Positions 35,468 to 41,980 are shown, counted from the stretch's first letter. The stretch is DNA of 42,391 nt from Clostridium sp. (GCF_016650035.1 NZ_JAENWM010000027.1:1-42391); one strand, 5' to 3'. The notes: generated by a model not told the origin, from the letters alone. Translations and numbers: made by a program.

Positions 35468-36294
35468 AACAACACCTCCTTTACTTCCTTTGAAATTTCG
35501 TTAAATAGAATTTTATGATATAAATCATCATATAATACTTCTCCCTTAGAATAAATTACTGCTGTGTTTTTACTATAAGGTATAGTACCTAGCAACTTTA
35601 TTTTTTCTTCCCTACAATATCTTTTTATTATATTATCTTTTTCGTCATCTTTATTTATAACTATACCAAAAGGTATATTATACATTTTTACAAGTTCTAC
35701 AGCCATTTTCAAATCATGAAGTCCAAATTCTGAAGGCTCTGTAACAAGTATTGCTCTATTAGCATATTTCAGTCCATTTACTACACTACAAGAAGTACCT
35801 GGAGGACAATCAATTAAATTAACTCCCCCCGATATACGTTTAAGCAATTGTCTAATAACAGGAACTGCCATAGGTTCATTCACATTTAAAATTCCTCTAC
35901 TGCATTCTATGTTTCTTGCTTTTCCGCTTTCAATTTTACCTGTTTGTCTTTTATTGTAGGTTATAGCATTATATTTACATGCAAGTTCACAAGCTCCACA
36001 TCCATGACATAATTTAGAAAAGAGTAAAATTTCATCTTTCACTTTTGCAAGAGCATTAAATTGGCATACATTTACACACGCTCCACAAGAAGTACAGTTA
36101 GCTTTATTTATAATTGGATACTCTACCATAACTTTTTCTGTTTTATCTACTTCAGGTTTTAGAAACAAGAACCCATTTGGTTCTTCAACATCACAGTCTA
36201 TATAATTGGCTTCTAATGCAAGAGCGAGATTAGTTGAAACTGTAGTTTTACCCGTTCCTCCTTTTCCACTAAGAACTGCTATATTTATTTTCAT
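35455..36294 (-). CDS. MinD-like P-loop ATPase with inserted ferredoxin domain (2)
   Basis: A 279-residue paralogue of the next gene: Walker A SGKGGTGKTT at the N-terminus, YIDCDVEEPN, two ferredoxin motifs (CTSCGACVNVC and CHGCGACELAC; about residues 61-106), NLIDCPPGTSC as Walker B, and VTEPSEFGL. The lysine of the deviant Walker A (GKGG) implies dimerisation across the ATP site; two adjacent paralogues suggest a heterodimer. I start at ATG 36294, eight bases after GGAGG and one base after the NifX-2 stop; a start further upstream would overlap NifX-2. Confidence 0.92.
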   Translation of the reverse strand: MKINIAVLSGKGGTGKTTVSTNLALALEANYIDCDVEEPNGFLFLKPEVDKTEKVMVEYPIINKANCTSCGACVNVCQFNALAKVKDEILLFSKLCHGCGACELACKYNAITYNKRQTGKIESGKARNIECSRGILNVNEPMAVPVIRQLLKRISGGVNLIDCPPGTSCSVVNGLKYANRAILVTEPSEFGLHDLKMAVELVKMYNIPFGIVINKDDEKDNIIKRYCREEKIKLLGTIPYSKNTAVIYSKGEVLYDDLYHKILFNEISKEVKEVLFWNL

Positions 36295-36295
36295 T

Positions 36296-36661
36296 TTATT
36301 TACCTCCACCATGATATGCAGGACCAGACATTTGTATTTCTTCTAGTTCTCCTTTATTATATTTCAAAAGTGCTGAGCTTATATCAATGCTTTCACACTT
36401 ATATGCTTTAATTTCTGCTTTTTCAATAAGTTCGAAAGCATTGGGACCAAGATTACCTGTAATAATAACATCTATATTTTCGTCGATTATTTGGTTAGAT
36501 GCAATAATTCCTGCCCCACCACCAGCATTTTGACCCTTGTTCTCTATAACTTTAACTTCTCCACTTTTAGTATCATGAATTTGAAAATATTCACACCTTC
36601 CAAACCTAGTATTTAATAAATCCTCTGTAGTTTTCCCTGTTGATGAAATCACTATTTTCAT
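36296..36661 (-). CDS. NifX/NifB-C-like (COG1433) protein 2
   Basis: A 121-residue NifX-type protein: MKIVISSTGK, NTRFGRCEYFQIHDTKSGEVKVIENKG, then GGGAGIIASNQIIDENIDVIITGNLGPNAF, and a short Gly/His tail YHGGGK. The SRFGR-type segment and GGGAG loop are typical. First gene of the four-gene operon, behind TGGAGG, under a promoter with TGGCATTTG-type sites. The tail could bind a metal, but it also encodes the ribosome binding site for the next gene. Confidence 0.9.
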   Translation of the reverse strand: MKIVISSTGKTTEDLLNTRFGRCEYFQIHDTKSGEVKVIENKGQNAGGGAGIIASNQIIDENIDVIITGNLGPNAFELIEKAEIKAYKCESIDISSALLKYNKGELEEIQMSGPAYHGGGK

Positions 36662-36784
36662 TGTTTACCTCCAATATTTTTATTATATTCGTTACTATAC
36701 AATTTTAAATCAGTTTCTTATATTTAAAATCTGTATCTACATCGACATGTAGTGTACTCAATCATAAAACTGATCTATGCATAT

Positions 36785-36843
36785 TGGCATTTGCCACTTT
36801 CACTTTTTATAATACTCCCAATATTAGTTATTGTCAAATGCCA
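36785..36843 (-). promoter_or_regulatory. promoter and paired operator of the NifX2/MinD operon
   Basis: On the minus strand TTGACA (36832-36837), 17-base spacer, TATTAT (36809-36814). TGTCAAATGCCA (36832-36843) covers the -35 and TGGCATTTGCCA (36785-36796) lies after the -10; read on the same strand they are versions of one 12-bp element (TGGCATTTGACA and TGGCAAATGCCA). Confidence 0.7.
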
Positions 36844-36854
36844 ATTGATTTCGT

Positions 36855-36904
36855 GTAAAAAAATAATAGTAAAGTTTAAAATCGATTATTAACTTTACTA
36901 TTAT
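36855..36904 (-). terminator. terminator of the metal ABC transporter operon
   Basis: A perfect 14-bp stem (36863-36876 with 36891-36904; core AGTAAAGTT / AACTTTACT), 14-base loop and a run of seven T on the minus strand. Confidence 0.88.
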
Positions 36905-36923
36905 ATATAATTATATTATTTTA

Positions 36924-37754
36924 TTATAATGTATGTGGCTTAACTTTCTTCCTTAGCAATTTAGATGATATAAAAAATATAATATAAGTACTTACCGCTA
37001 CAATTATTATAGAGGCTCCAGAAGCAATATGAAACTTATATGATATATAAAGTCCTAATAGTGAAAATATCACACCAAATAAAATAGAAAGAAGCATAAT
37101 TTTTCTTAAATCAAATGTAAATAATTTAGAAATAGCAGGTGGAACTGTTAAAAGTGCAATTATAAGTATTATTCCAACTACCCTTATAAGTACAACTACG
37201 CTAAATGCTATAAGTATAAATACCACATACTCCATCAATTTAACATTAATGCCAACTACCTTTGAAAATTCCTCATCAAATAGATAGGCTTTTATATTAT
37301 TAAAAAGTGCTATTACGATAAAAATAACAATAGCGTCCAATCCAACCATTATAGAAAGATCTAATTTTGAGACTGTAAGTATGTCCCCAAAAAGATAAGA
37401 TGATATATCTGGAGGATATCCAGGAGTAAGCGATATAAATATAATCCCAAGCGCCATACCTAATGACCAAAACATACCTATAATAGTATCAGTATTCACT
37501 TTTGATTTTCTATTTATCTCTACTATACCAAAAGATGATACTACAGCAAATATAAGAGCGCCTATTATTGGTTCTATGTTTAAAAAATAGCCCATACCCA
37601 CTCCACCAAATGCAGCATGAGCAATACCTCCACTCATCATCACAAGCTTTTTTTCTACAACTATCGTTCCGATAATACCACATATTATACTTGCAAGCAC
37701 TGCTCCAATTACTGCATTTTGTAAAAACGTATATTTGAAAATTGCATCTATCAT
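36924..37754 (-). CDS. metal ABC transporter permease (ABC-3, ZnuB/MntB-like)
   Basis: A 276-residue membrane protein with about eight hydrophobic segments. SGGIAHAAFGGVGMGYF and GINVKLMEYVVFILIA followed by RVVGIILIIALLTVPPAI are hallmark motifs of the zinc/manganese ABC-3 permeases. Its ATG follows the ATPase stop directly (TAAATG). Last gene of a three-gene importer operon. Confidence 0.94.
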   Translation of the reverse strand: MIDAIFKYTFLQNAVIGAVLASIICGIIGTIVVEKKLVMMSGGIAHAAFGGVGMGYFLNIEPIIGALIFAVVSSFGIVEINRKSKVNTDTIIGMFWSLGMALGIIFISLTPGYPPDISSYLFGDILTVSKLDLSIMVGLDAIVIFIVIALFNNIKAYLFDEEFSKVVGINVKLMEYVVFILIAFSVVVLIRVVGIILIIALLTVPPAISKLFTFDLRKIMLLSILFGVIFSLLGLYISYKFHIASGASIIIVAVSTYIIFFISSKLLRKKVKPHTL

Positions 37755-38519
37755 TTAATTCCCCTCCTGATGACTTCTAAGCACCCTATGAGGTATAGCA
37801 CCATGAGATATAGCATCTACTGGGCATCCATAAACGCTGTCCATTGTATCTTTATCAAGTTCAGGTTCTCCATGATAAAATAGCTTCTGATTAAAACAAG
37901 CTATTTTATCTACATAAGAAAAAACAAATCCTGTATCATGAGTCACTACAATTATAGTCATATCCTTATTAATATTTTTAAGCAATGAATAAATACTAGT
38001 TTTTGATTGTACATCAAGACTTGCAGTTGGCTCATCTAAAAGTAGAAGTTTAGGTTCTGTACAAAGTGCCCTTGCAATTAATACCTTTTGCATCTGTCCA
38101 CCAGAAAGTTGCCCTATTTGCCTGTTCCTAAGTTCATATATTTCTAACATGCTCATTATATTTTTAGCATATTCCATATCTTCTTTAGAATATTTCCGTA
38201 AAAAATTCATACCAAATTTCAGCCTTCCCATAAGTACTACATCTATTACATTTATAGGAAAGGTTTTTTCAAAACTAGAAAATTGAGGTACATACCCTAT
38301 AGAATTTCTTTTATTATGCGGATTTTCACCATACACTTTTACCTGCCCTGACGTAGGTTTGATTAAGCCTAATATCACTTTTAAAAGTGTTGACTTACCT
38401 CCTCCATTAGGACCTAAAATCGCAACAAATTCCTTATCTTTAATAGTTAAATCCACATCCTTTAGTGCATTTAAATTTTCATAATCCATACTTAAATTTT
38501 GTATTTCAACTGCATTCAT
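37755..38519 (-). CDS. metal ABC transporter ATPase (ZnuC/MntA-like)
   Basis: A 254-residue ATPase: Walker A GPNGGGKST, Q-loop GYVPQ, signature LSGGQMQKV, Walker B LLLDEPTASLD and H-loop VTHD. The C-terminal region has a YGCPVDAISHGAIPHRVLRSH stretch with Cys and three His, a possible metal-sensing tail often seen in zinc/manganese importers. It starts one base after the substrate-binding protein stop. Confidence 0.95.
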   Translation of the reverse strand: MNAVEIQNLSMDYENLNALKDVDLTIKDKEFVAILGPNGGGKSTLLKVILGLIKPTSGQVKVYGENPHNKRNSIGYVPQFSSFEKTFPINVIDVVLMGRLKFGMNFLRKYSKEDMEYAKNIMSMLEIYELRNRQIGQLSGGQMQKVLIARALCTEPKLLLLDEPTASLDVQSKTSIYSLLKNINKDMTIIVVTHDTGFVFSYVDKIACFNQKLFYHGEPELDKDTMDSVYGCPVDAISHGAIPHRVLRSHQEGN

Positions 38520-38520
38520 T

Positions 38521-39414
38521 TTAATTCATCTCCATTGCTTCTTTAAAAGTTTTCGCCATTTTTTCTATGTTGTTTATATAATCTGAGGAAAGTGGCTCTA
38601 CCATTTCAGCCTTTCCATCAATTTCTAAGGCAAAAGTTTCCGATTGTTTGCTATCTATTTCTGCTTGATAAAATATAACCACTATATCTTCTTTCTTAGC
38701 AAAATCTATTGTATTTTGTAAATCCTGAATCGTTGCTTCTTTTCCTTCCTGTTCAAGTGATACCATCTCAAGTCCATATTCATCTGCAAAATATCCAAAA
38801 GCTGGATGGTAACATATAAATGCCTTTTTCATAAGTGCCAACAATGAATCTTTTGTATCTATATCAAGTTGTTCAAGCTTATTTATATAATCTTTACCAT
38901 TTGTTTCATAAAAGCTCTTATTAGAAGGATCTTTTAAAGAAAGTTCACTTACTATTTCCTGTACCATAACCATTGCTCTTTTAGGTGAAAGCCATATATG
39001 AGGATCTCTCTCTCCAGATTCAAACTTTCTGTCAGGATAAACCTTTGAAACTACATCTGCCATATTAACTATCTTTATATCTTTATTAAAATCTTTTATT
39101 TTAGGCAATATACTTGCTTTTTCAGTAGGAACACCGATAGTAAAATATACAGAAGCGCTACTGAGTTTTTCCATTATATCTGGGCTAGGCGCAAAATTTT
39201 CCGGACTTTTTCCTGGTGGTATCATTGTAATGACATCCACCTTCTCCCCACCGACAGCTTTTACAAAAGTTTCCTGTGGCACTATAGACACAGCAACATT
39301 AATTTTCTGTTTTATATTTGTATAATTAGTTGTTTTGCTAGCCCCACAGGCAGAAAAAAATAAACTAGAAAAAACAACATAAAATACCAATGATTTTTTA
39401 CTTGTTTTCAACAT
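38521..39414 (-). CDS. metal ABC transporter substrate-binding lipoprotein (ZnuA/TroA-like)
   Basis: A 297-residue cluster A-I binding protein. The N-terminal signal peptide ends in the lipobox FFSAC, with lipid-anchored C23. H139 (DPHIWLSP) and H203 (CYHPAFGYFADEYGL) match metal ligands. The first usual His (in DPHxYxP) is replaced: the segment reads PPGKSPENFAPSPD, with E72 at that place. There is no long His-rich loop. Zinc or manganese is the likely cargo; the changed ligand leaves this open. GGAGG precedes the ATG, and a long palindrome overlaps the leader. Confidence 0.9.
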   Translation of the reverse strand: MLKTSKKSLVFYVVFSSLFFSACGASKTTNYTNIKQKINVAVSIVPQETFVKAVGGEKVDVITMIPPGKSPENFAPSPDIMEKLSSASVYFTIGVPTEKASILPKIKDFNKDIKIVNMADVVSKVYPDRKFESGERDPHIWLSPKRAMVMVQEIVSELSLKDPSNKSFYETNGKDYINKLEQLDIDTKDSLLALMKKAFICYHPAFGYFADEYGLEMVSLEQEGKEATIQDLQNTIDFAKKEDIVVIFYQAEIDSKQSETFALEIDGKAEMVEPLSSDYINNIEKMAKTFKEAMEMN

Positions 39415-39433
39415 TTATATAACCTCCTATACT

Positions 39434-39462
39434 ATGTAAATACAAACTATTTGCATTTACAT
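39434..39462 (-). promoter_or_regulatory. 29-bp near-perfect palindrome, candidate Zur/Fur-family operator
   Basis: ATGTAAATACAAA, then CTA, then TTTGCATTTACAT: 12 of 13 arm positions pair. It lies between the -10 box and the ribosome binding site of the metal importer operon. A metalloregulator of the Fur/Zur type is the natural candidate; DtxR/MntR is the alternative. Confidence 0.7.
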
Positions 39463-39470
39463 TTAACTAT

Positions 39471-39498
39471 ATTATAACATTTTGCTAAGATTAGTCAA
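39471..39498 (-). promoter_or_regulatory. metal importer promoter
   Basis: On the minus strand TTGACT (39493-39498), 16-base spacer, perfect TATAAT (39471-39476). Confidence 0.75.
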
Positions 39499-39568
39499 CA
39501 TTAAAAACTTCATCTTCCTAACAACTATTATATAAAATCTTACGTCTAAACTTCCATTACTCTAATAA

Positions 39569-39620
39569 AACAACAGACTGTACAATTATTTCATATGAAA
39601 TAATTGTACAGTCTGTTGTT
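39569..39620. terminator. 52-bp perfect palindrome, probable terminator
   Basis: Arms 39569-39594 and 39595-39620 are exact reverse complements with no spacer, beginning AACAACAGACTG and centred on CATATG. It follows the second DUF5320 gene and is followed on the minus strand by TTTTATTAG. The likely role is termination before the metal importer; the length and perfection are unusual. Confidence 0.6.
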
Positions 39621-39642
39621 AATAAATCATCTAAAATTATAC

Positions 39643-39909
39643 TTAATTGTCATCCTGCGTAGTATTCAATTGGTTATTTATTAAATTGAGTCTATTTTCA
39701 AGAATAGCTTTTTCTTCCGAAAGCAAATCACTTTGATTTACAGGACTCATTGTATTATTAAAACTATTCCATCCAAAACCTCCTCTGCAACCAATTCCCA
39801 TTCCTAAGCCTCTATTTACGCCTAAACCGTTAGTAACATTGCAAAATCCCATTCCTCTTCCTGTGTTTGATCCCATTCCCATTGGACCTGTTCCATCTCT
39901 TCTAGCCAT
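39643..39909 (-). CDS. 88-aa Gly-rich DUF5320-like protein with coiled-coil tail
   Basis: The paralogue of the 57-aa protein at 33381-33554. N-terminal MARRDGTGPMGMGSNTGRG and a Cys in GFCNV repeat the same motif; a Gly-rich part with one more Cys (GMGIGCRGGFGW) follows, then a helical C-terminus with heptads (LLSEEKAILENRLNLINNQL; about residues 62-81) typical of DUF5320. It has its own promoter nearly identical to that of the first copy and is probably monocistronic. GAGGAG lies before the ATG. Function unknown; co-occurrence with NifX-like genes is the main clue. Confidence 0.85.
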   Translation of the reverse strand: MARRDGTGPMGMGSNTGRGMGFCNVTNGLGVNRGLGMGIGCRGGFGWNSFNNTMSPVNQSDLLSEEKAILENRLNLINNQLNTTQDDN

Positions 39910-39934
39910 GAAAACATCTCCTCTTTTTTATTTT

Positions 39935-39991
39935 GGACATATGTCCTTTACGATTACTATTATACACTGTTTTGGGTATATGTCAATAACT
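39935..39991 (-). promoter_or_regulatory. promoter and paired operator of DUF5320-2
   Basis: On the minus strand TTGACA (39981-39986), 16-base spacer, TATAAT (39959-39964). GGGTATATGTC (39974-39984) overlaps the -35; a perfect 12-bp palindrome GGACATATGTCC (39935-39946) follows the -10. The spacing of the two sites, 39 bases, equals that in front of DUF5320-1. Confidence 0.8.
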
Positions 39992-40070
39992 TTATATTAT
40001 TATTTTATATATCATTTTAAACAAGACTATATCTTCATTAATTTACATATAAAGATTTTTTTTACAAAAT

Positions 40071-40114
40071 AATAGACCATACTATTATTTATGCCAATAA
40101 CAGTATGGTCTATT
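40071..40114 (-). terminator. terminator of the iscU-CoA-CGGC operon
   Basis: AATAGACCATACT and AGTATGGTCTATT form a perfect 13-bp stem; the loop can pair further (TATT/AATA). ATTTTG and more AT follow on the minus strand, just after the CGGC gene. Confidence 0.75.
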
Positions 40115-40128
40115 GTTAAAAATACATA

Positions 40129-40572
40129 TTAATCATAATTTTTCATTGTTTCTTCTGAGTCCTCAAATAATTCTGGAGCAATGTCACTCATGTGCATTTC
40201 CTTCCAGAAAGACATTTTTTCATGATTTGAAAAATACTTCATAGGAATTGGATGTGTTCCAATTACTACAGATACCTTATAATGAGTCTCAATAAACTCT
40301 TTAAATTTTAAAATATATGGACATGGTGGATATCCAACTACAAGGCCTGTAGCTAAATGAATTACTTCAGCTCCATTTTTAATCATTTCTTCTGGAACAT
40401 ATTCTATGTTTCCACCAGGGCATCCACCACAATACGAATATCCAACTACTTCGACTTGTTCTTCTGCAGGATATATTGAAAATCCTCCTAGACGTTCTCT
40501 TAAACCTCTAAAACATTTTCCACCGCCGCAGTTCTGATAACGTCCACAAATAATGATTCCTATTTTTTTTAT
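40129..40572 (-). CDS. CGGC-domain protein with probable ATA start
   Basis: A 147-residue protein of the CGGC family. The sequence reads KKIGIIICGRYQNCGGGKC at the start, then YCGGCPGG (the name-giving motif) and HLATG; these cysteines are thought to bind metal or a cluster. Relatives normally begin MKKIGI. Here the codon in place of that Met is ATA (40570-40572), six bases after GGGGGT (40579-40584), and no in-frame ATG, GTG or TTG lies nearby. The only upstream ATG (40659) is inside the CoA-binding gene, gives 29 extra non-family residues and ignores the ribosome binding site. I therefore call ATA as the start. Last gene of the iscU operon. Confidence 0.75.
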   Translation of the reverse strand: MKKIGIIICGRYQNCGGGKCFRGLRERLGGFSIYPAEEQVEVVGYSYCGGCPGGNIEYVPEEMIKNGAEVIHLATGLVVGYPPCPYILKFKEFIETHYKVSVVIGTHPIPMKYFSNHEKMSFWKEMHMSDIAPELFEDSEETMKNYD

Positions 40573-40628
40573 AATAGTACCCCCACAAATTATACTCTTA
40601 TATAAAAACTCTAATAACCAATATAATT

Positions 40629-41027
40629 TTAAATTTTGTTTAATTCTACATATAAACATTCATGAAAAACCATATTAAGCTCATTATTTTTAGCCTTATT
40701 TAAAACTTGTGGATCATAAGAGCCTGGTTGGAACCATACATTTTCTATTTTACATTCCACAATATCATCTATAGCCTTTAAAGAAAGTGTGGGATTCACT
40801 ATAACATTTACCGCATCTACCTTCTCTGGTAATTCCTTTAATGAATGATATATTTTAACTCCATTTATTTCGTCGTATTTAGGGTTTATACCGTATACTG
40901 TATACCCTTTTTCTTTAAGTTTCATTAATATTTTATATCCAAACTTACTTTCATTTGGTGACGCTCCAATTAACGCCCATTTCTTCATTTTAAACATTTC
41001 ATCCCTTAGTGTTTTCATATCTTTCAT
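40629..41027 (-). CDS. CoA-binding domain protein (YccU-like)
   Basis: A 132-residue Rossmann-fold protein of the CoA_binding_2 family: WALIGASPNESKFGYKI nucleotide loop, YGINPKYDEINGVKIYHSLKELP, and VWFQPGSYD. Members bind CoA or related nucleotides; no enzymatic role is known. It sits between an IscU-like scaffold and a CGGC protein (26 and 56 bases away), which is likely a single operon. GGAGG is eight bases before the ATG. Confidence 0.9.
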   Translation of the reverse strand: MKDMKTLRDEMFKMKKWALIGASPNESKFGYKILMKLKEKGYTVYGINPKYDEINGVKIYHSLKELPEKVDAVNVIVNPTLSLKAIDDIVECKIENVWFQPGSYDPQVLNKAKNNELNMVFHECLYVELNKI

Positions 41028-41053
41028 ATATAATTCCTCCTATATTTTGTGAT

Positions 41054-41437
41054 TTATACCCAGGGCTCCAGTCCCTGTTTCTCTCTATAATCATTTATGG
41101 CCACATGTATAACTTCTTGTGCTAAAACCGAGCAATGCATTTTAATTGATGGAAGTCCGTCTAATGAATCTGCAACGGTTTTATTTGTGATTTTCCAAGC
41201 TTCTTCAAGAGTTTTCCCCTTAATAATCTCCGTTGCCATGCTACTTGATGCTACAGCAGATCCACATCCAAAAATCATAAATTTTGTATCTACTATTAGA
41301 TTATTTTTAACCTTAATAAATATTCTCATTATATCACCGCATTCTGCATTCCCAACTTCACCTATGCCATCAGCATCTTTAATGACCCCAACATTTCTAG
41401 GATTCATAAAATGTTCCATTACCTTATCACTATACAT
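41054..41437 (-). CDS. IscU/NifU-N-like Fe-S scaffold protein
   Basis: A 127-residue scaffold with the three conserved cysteines C33 (NAECGD, with the release-promoting D35), C58 (FGCGSAVASSS) and C102 (KMHCSVLA). In place of the IscU LPPVK chaperone motif it has LPSIK before C102. It assembles [2Fe-2S]/[4Fe-4S] clusters from a cysteine desulfurase, which is not encoded next to it. I start at ATG 41437, seven bases after GGAGG; an upstream ATG adds ten residues and swallows the ribosome binding site. Promoter at 41515-41543. Confidence 0.92.
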   Translation of the reverse strand: MYSDKVMEHFMNPRNVGVIKDADGIGEVGNAECGDIMRIFIKVKNNLIVDTKFMIFGCGSAVASSSMATEIIKGKTLEEAWKITNKTVADSLDGLPSIKMHCSVLAQEVIHVAINDYREKQGLEPWV

Positions 41438-41514
41438 CTTGTAGCCTCCATAATATAAAAATTTCATATAATATTAGTTTATTTCCTTTATCTATATTAG
41501 CTTTCAACAATTTT

Positions 41515-41549
41515 ATATTACTACCATACACAATTATTGTCAAATGCTA
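41515..41549 (-). promoter_or_regulatory. iscU operon promoter with TGGCATTTGACA-like site
   Basis: On the minus strand TTGACA (41538-41543), 17-base spacer, TAATAT (41515-41520). The -35 is embedded in TAGCATTTGACAATAAT, which matches the NifX2/MinD promoter over TTxGCATTTGACAATAAxT (17 of 19 bases). Confidence 0.65.
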
Positions 41550-41649
41550 ATTTAAACGGTGTCTATATTTTCGTATCCTCTTTTCCACAAACTATAAAGC
41601 TACATACCTATATTACTTACTACAAAAATATTTTATTTGCAATTATAAA

Positions 41650-41679
41650 TGCATATATTTTGTTTTTATATCCATACTA
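41650..41679 (+). promoter_or_regulatory. sigma-G-like forespore promoter
   Basis: TGCATA (41650-41655), 17 bases, then a perfect CATACTA (41673-41679). This fits the sigma-G (and partly sigma-F) consensus of spore formers and lies about 40 bases before the start of the small Gln/Ala-rich gene. Confidence 0.6.
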
Positions 41680-41717
41680 GTATTGAAATGAAAACTAATA
41701 TTTAGGAGGTATTTTTT

Positions 41718-41891
41718 ATGGCAAAAGCTAAACAATATGTAGACCAAAGTATGTCAACTGTACAGAGCACAGTTACATCATTACAACAAGCACTTACTTC
41801 AGCAGAAAAAGCAGATAATAAAGCTAAAATTCAAGCAGCAATAGATTCTCTTAATTCTGCATCTCAACAATTATCTAACTTTAAAGATTAA
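41718..41891 (+). CDS. 57-aa helical small protein, probably forespore-expressed
   Basis: A short gene behind a strong AGGAGG with ATG 41718-41720 and TAA 41889-41891. The product is rich in Gln, Ala, Ser and Lys with no Cys, Trp or Pro; it can form two amphipathic helices (about 5-29 and 33-54) and is probably a small soluble helical-hairpin or coiled-coil protein. I do not recognise a family; it is similar in style to DUF1657-type or small acid-soluble spore proteins. A sigma-G-like promoter upstream and a terminator downstream show a stand-alone unit. Confidence 0.75.
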   Translation: MAKAKQYVDQSMSTVQSTVTSLQQALTSAEKADNKAKIQAAIDSLNSASQQLSNFKD

Positions 41892-41896
41892 AATCA

Positions 41897-41942
41897 AAAA
41901 AAGGAATCCTATAATTATTTAAATCATAGGATTTCTTTTTTT
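41897..41942 (+). terminator. terminator after the 57-aa gene
   Basis: ATCCTAT (41906-41912) and ATAGGAT (41926-41932) core extended by A-rich/T-rich flanks to about 16 bp with one G-U pair, followed by T. It could also act for the convergent ABC ATPase. Confidence 0.85.
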
Positions 41943-41980
41943 ACTATTTATGACTTTACGATCATCACAATGCATTAAAC

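Noticed and set aside
34228-36661. Nitrogen fixation cluster
   Set aside because: NifX-like domains are present but no nifH, nifD, nifK, nifE, nifN or true nifB is in the window; stand-alone COG1433 proteins are widespread in non-fixing anaerobes.
40573-40659. Longer N-terminus for the CGGC protein from ATG 40659
   Set aside because: It lies inside the CoA-binding gene, adds a non-family extension and bypasses a well-placed ribosome binding site.
41438-41467. Earlier ATG start for the IscU-like protein
   Set aside because: The GGAGG site would be inside the coding region; IscU proteins begin close to MYSDKVMEHF.
41490-41510. A second TGGCATTTG-type site downstream of the iscU -10 box
   Set aside because: The best match, TTAGCTTTCAA, is too weak and not at the spacing seen in the NifX2 promoter.
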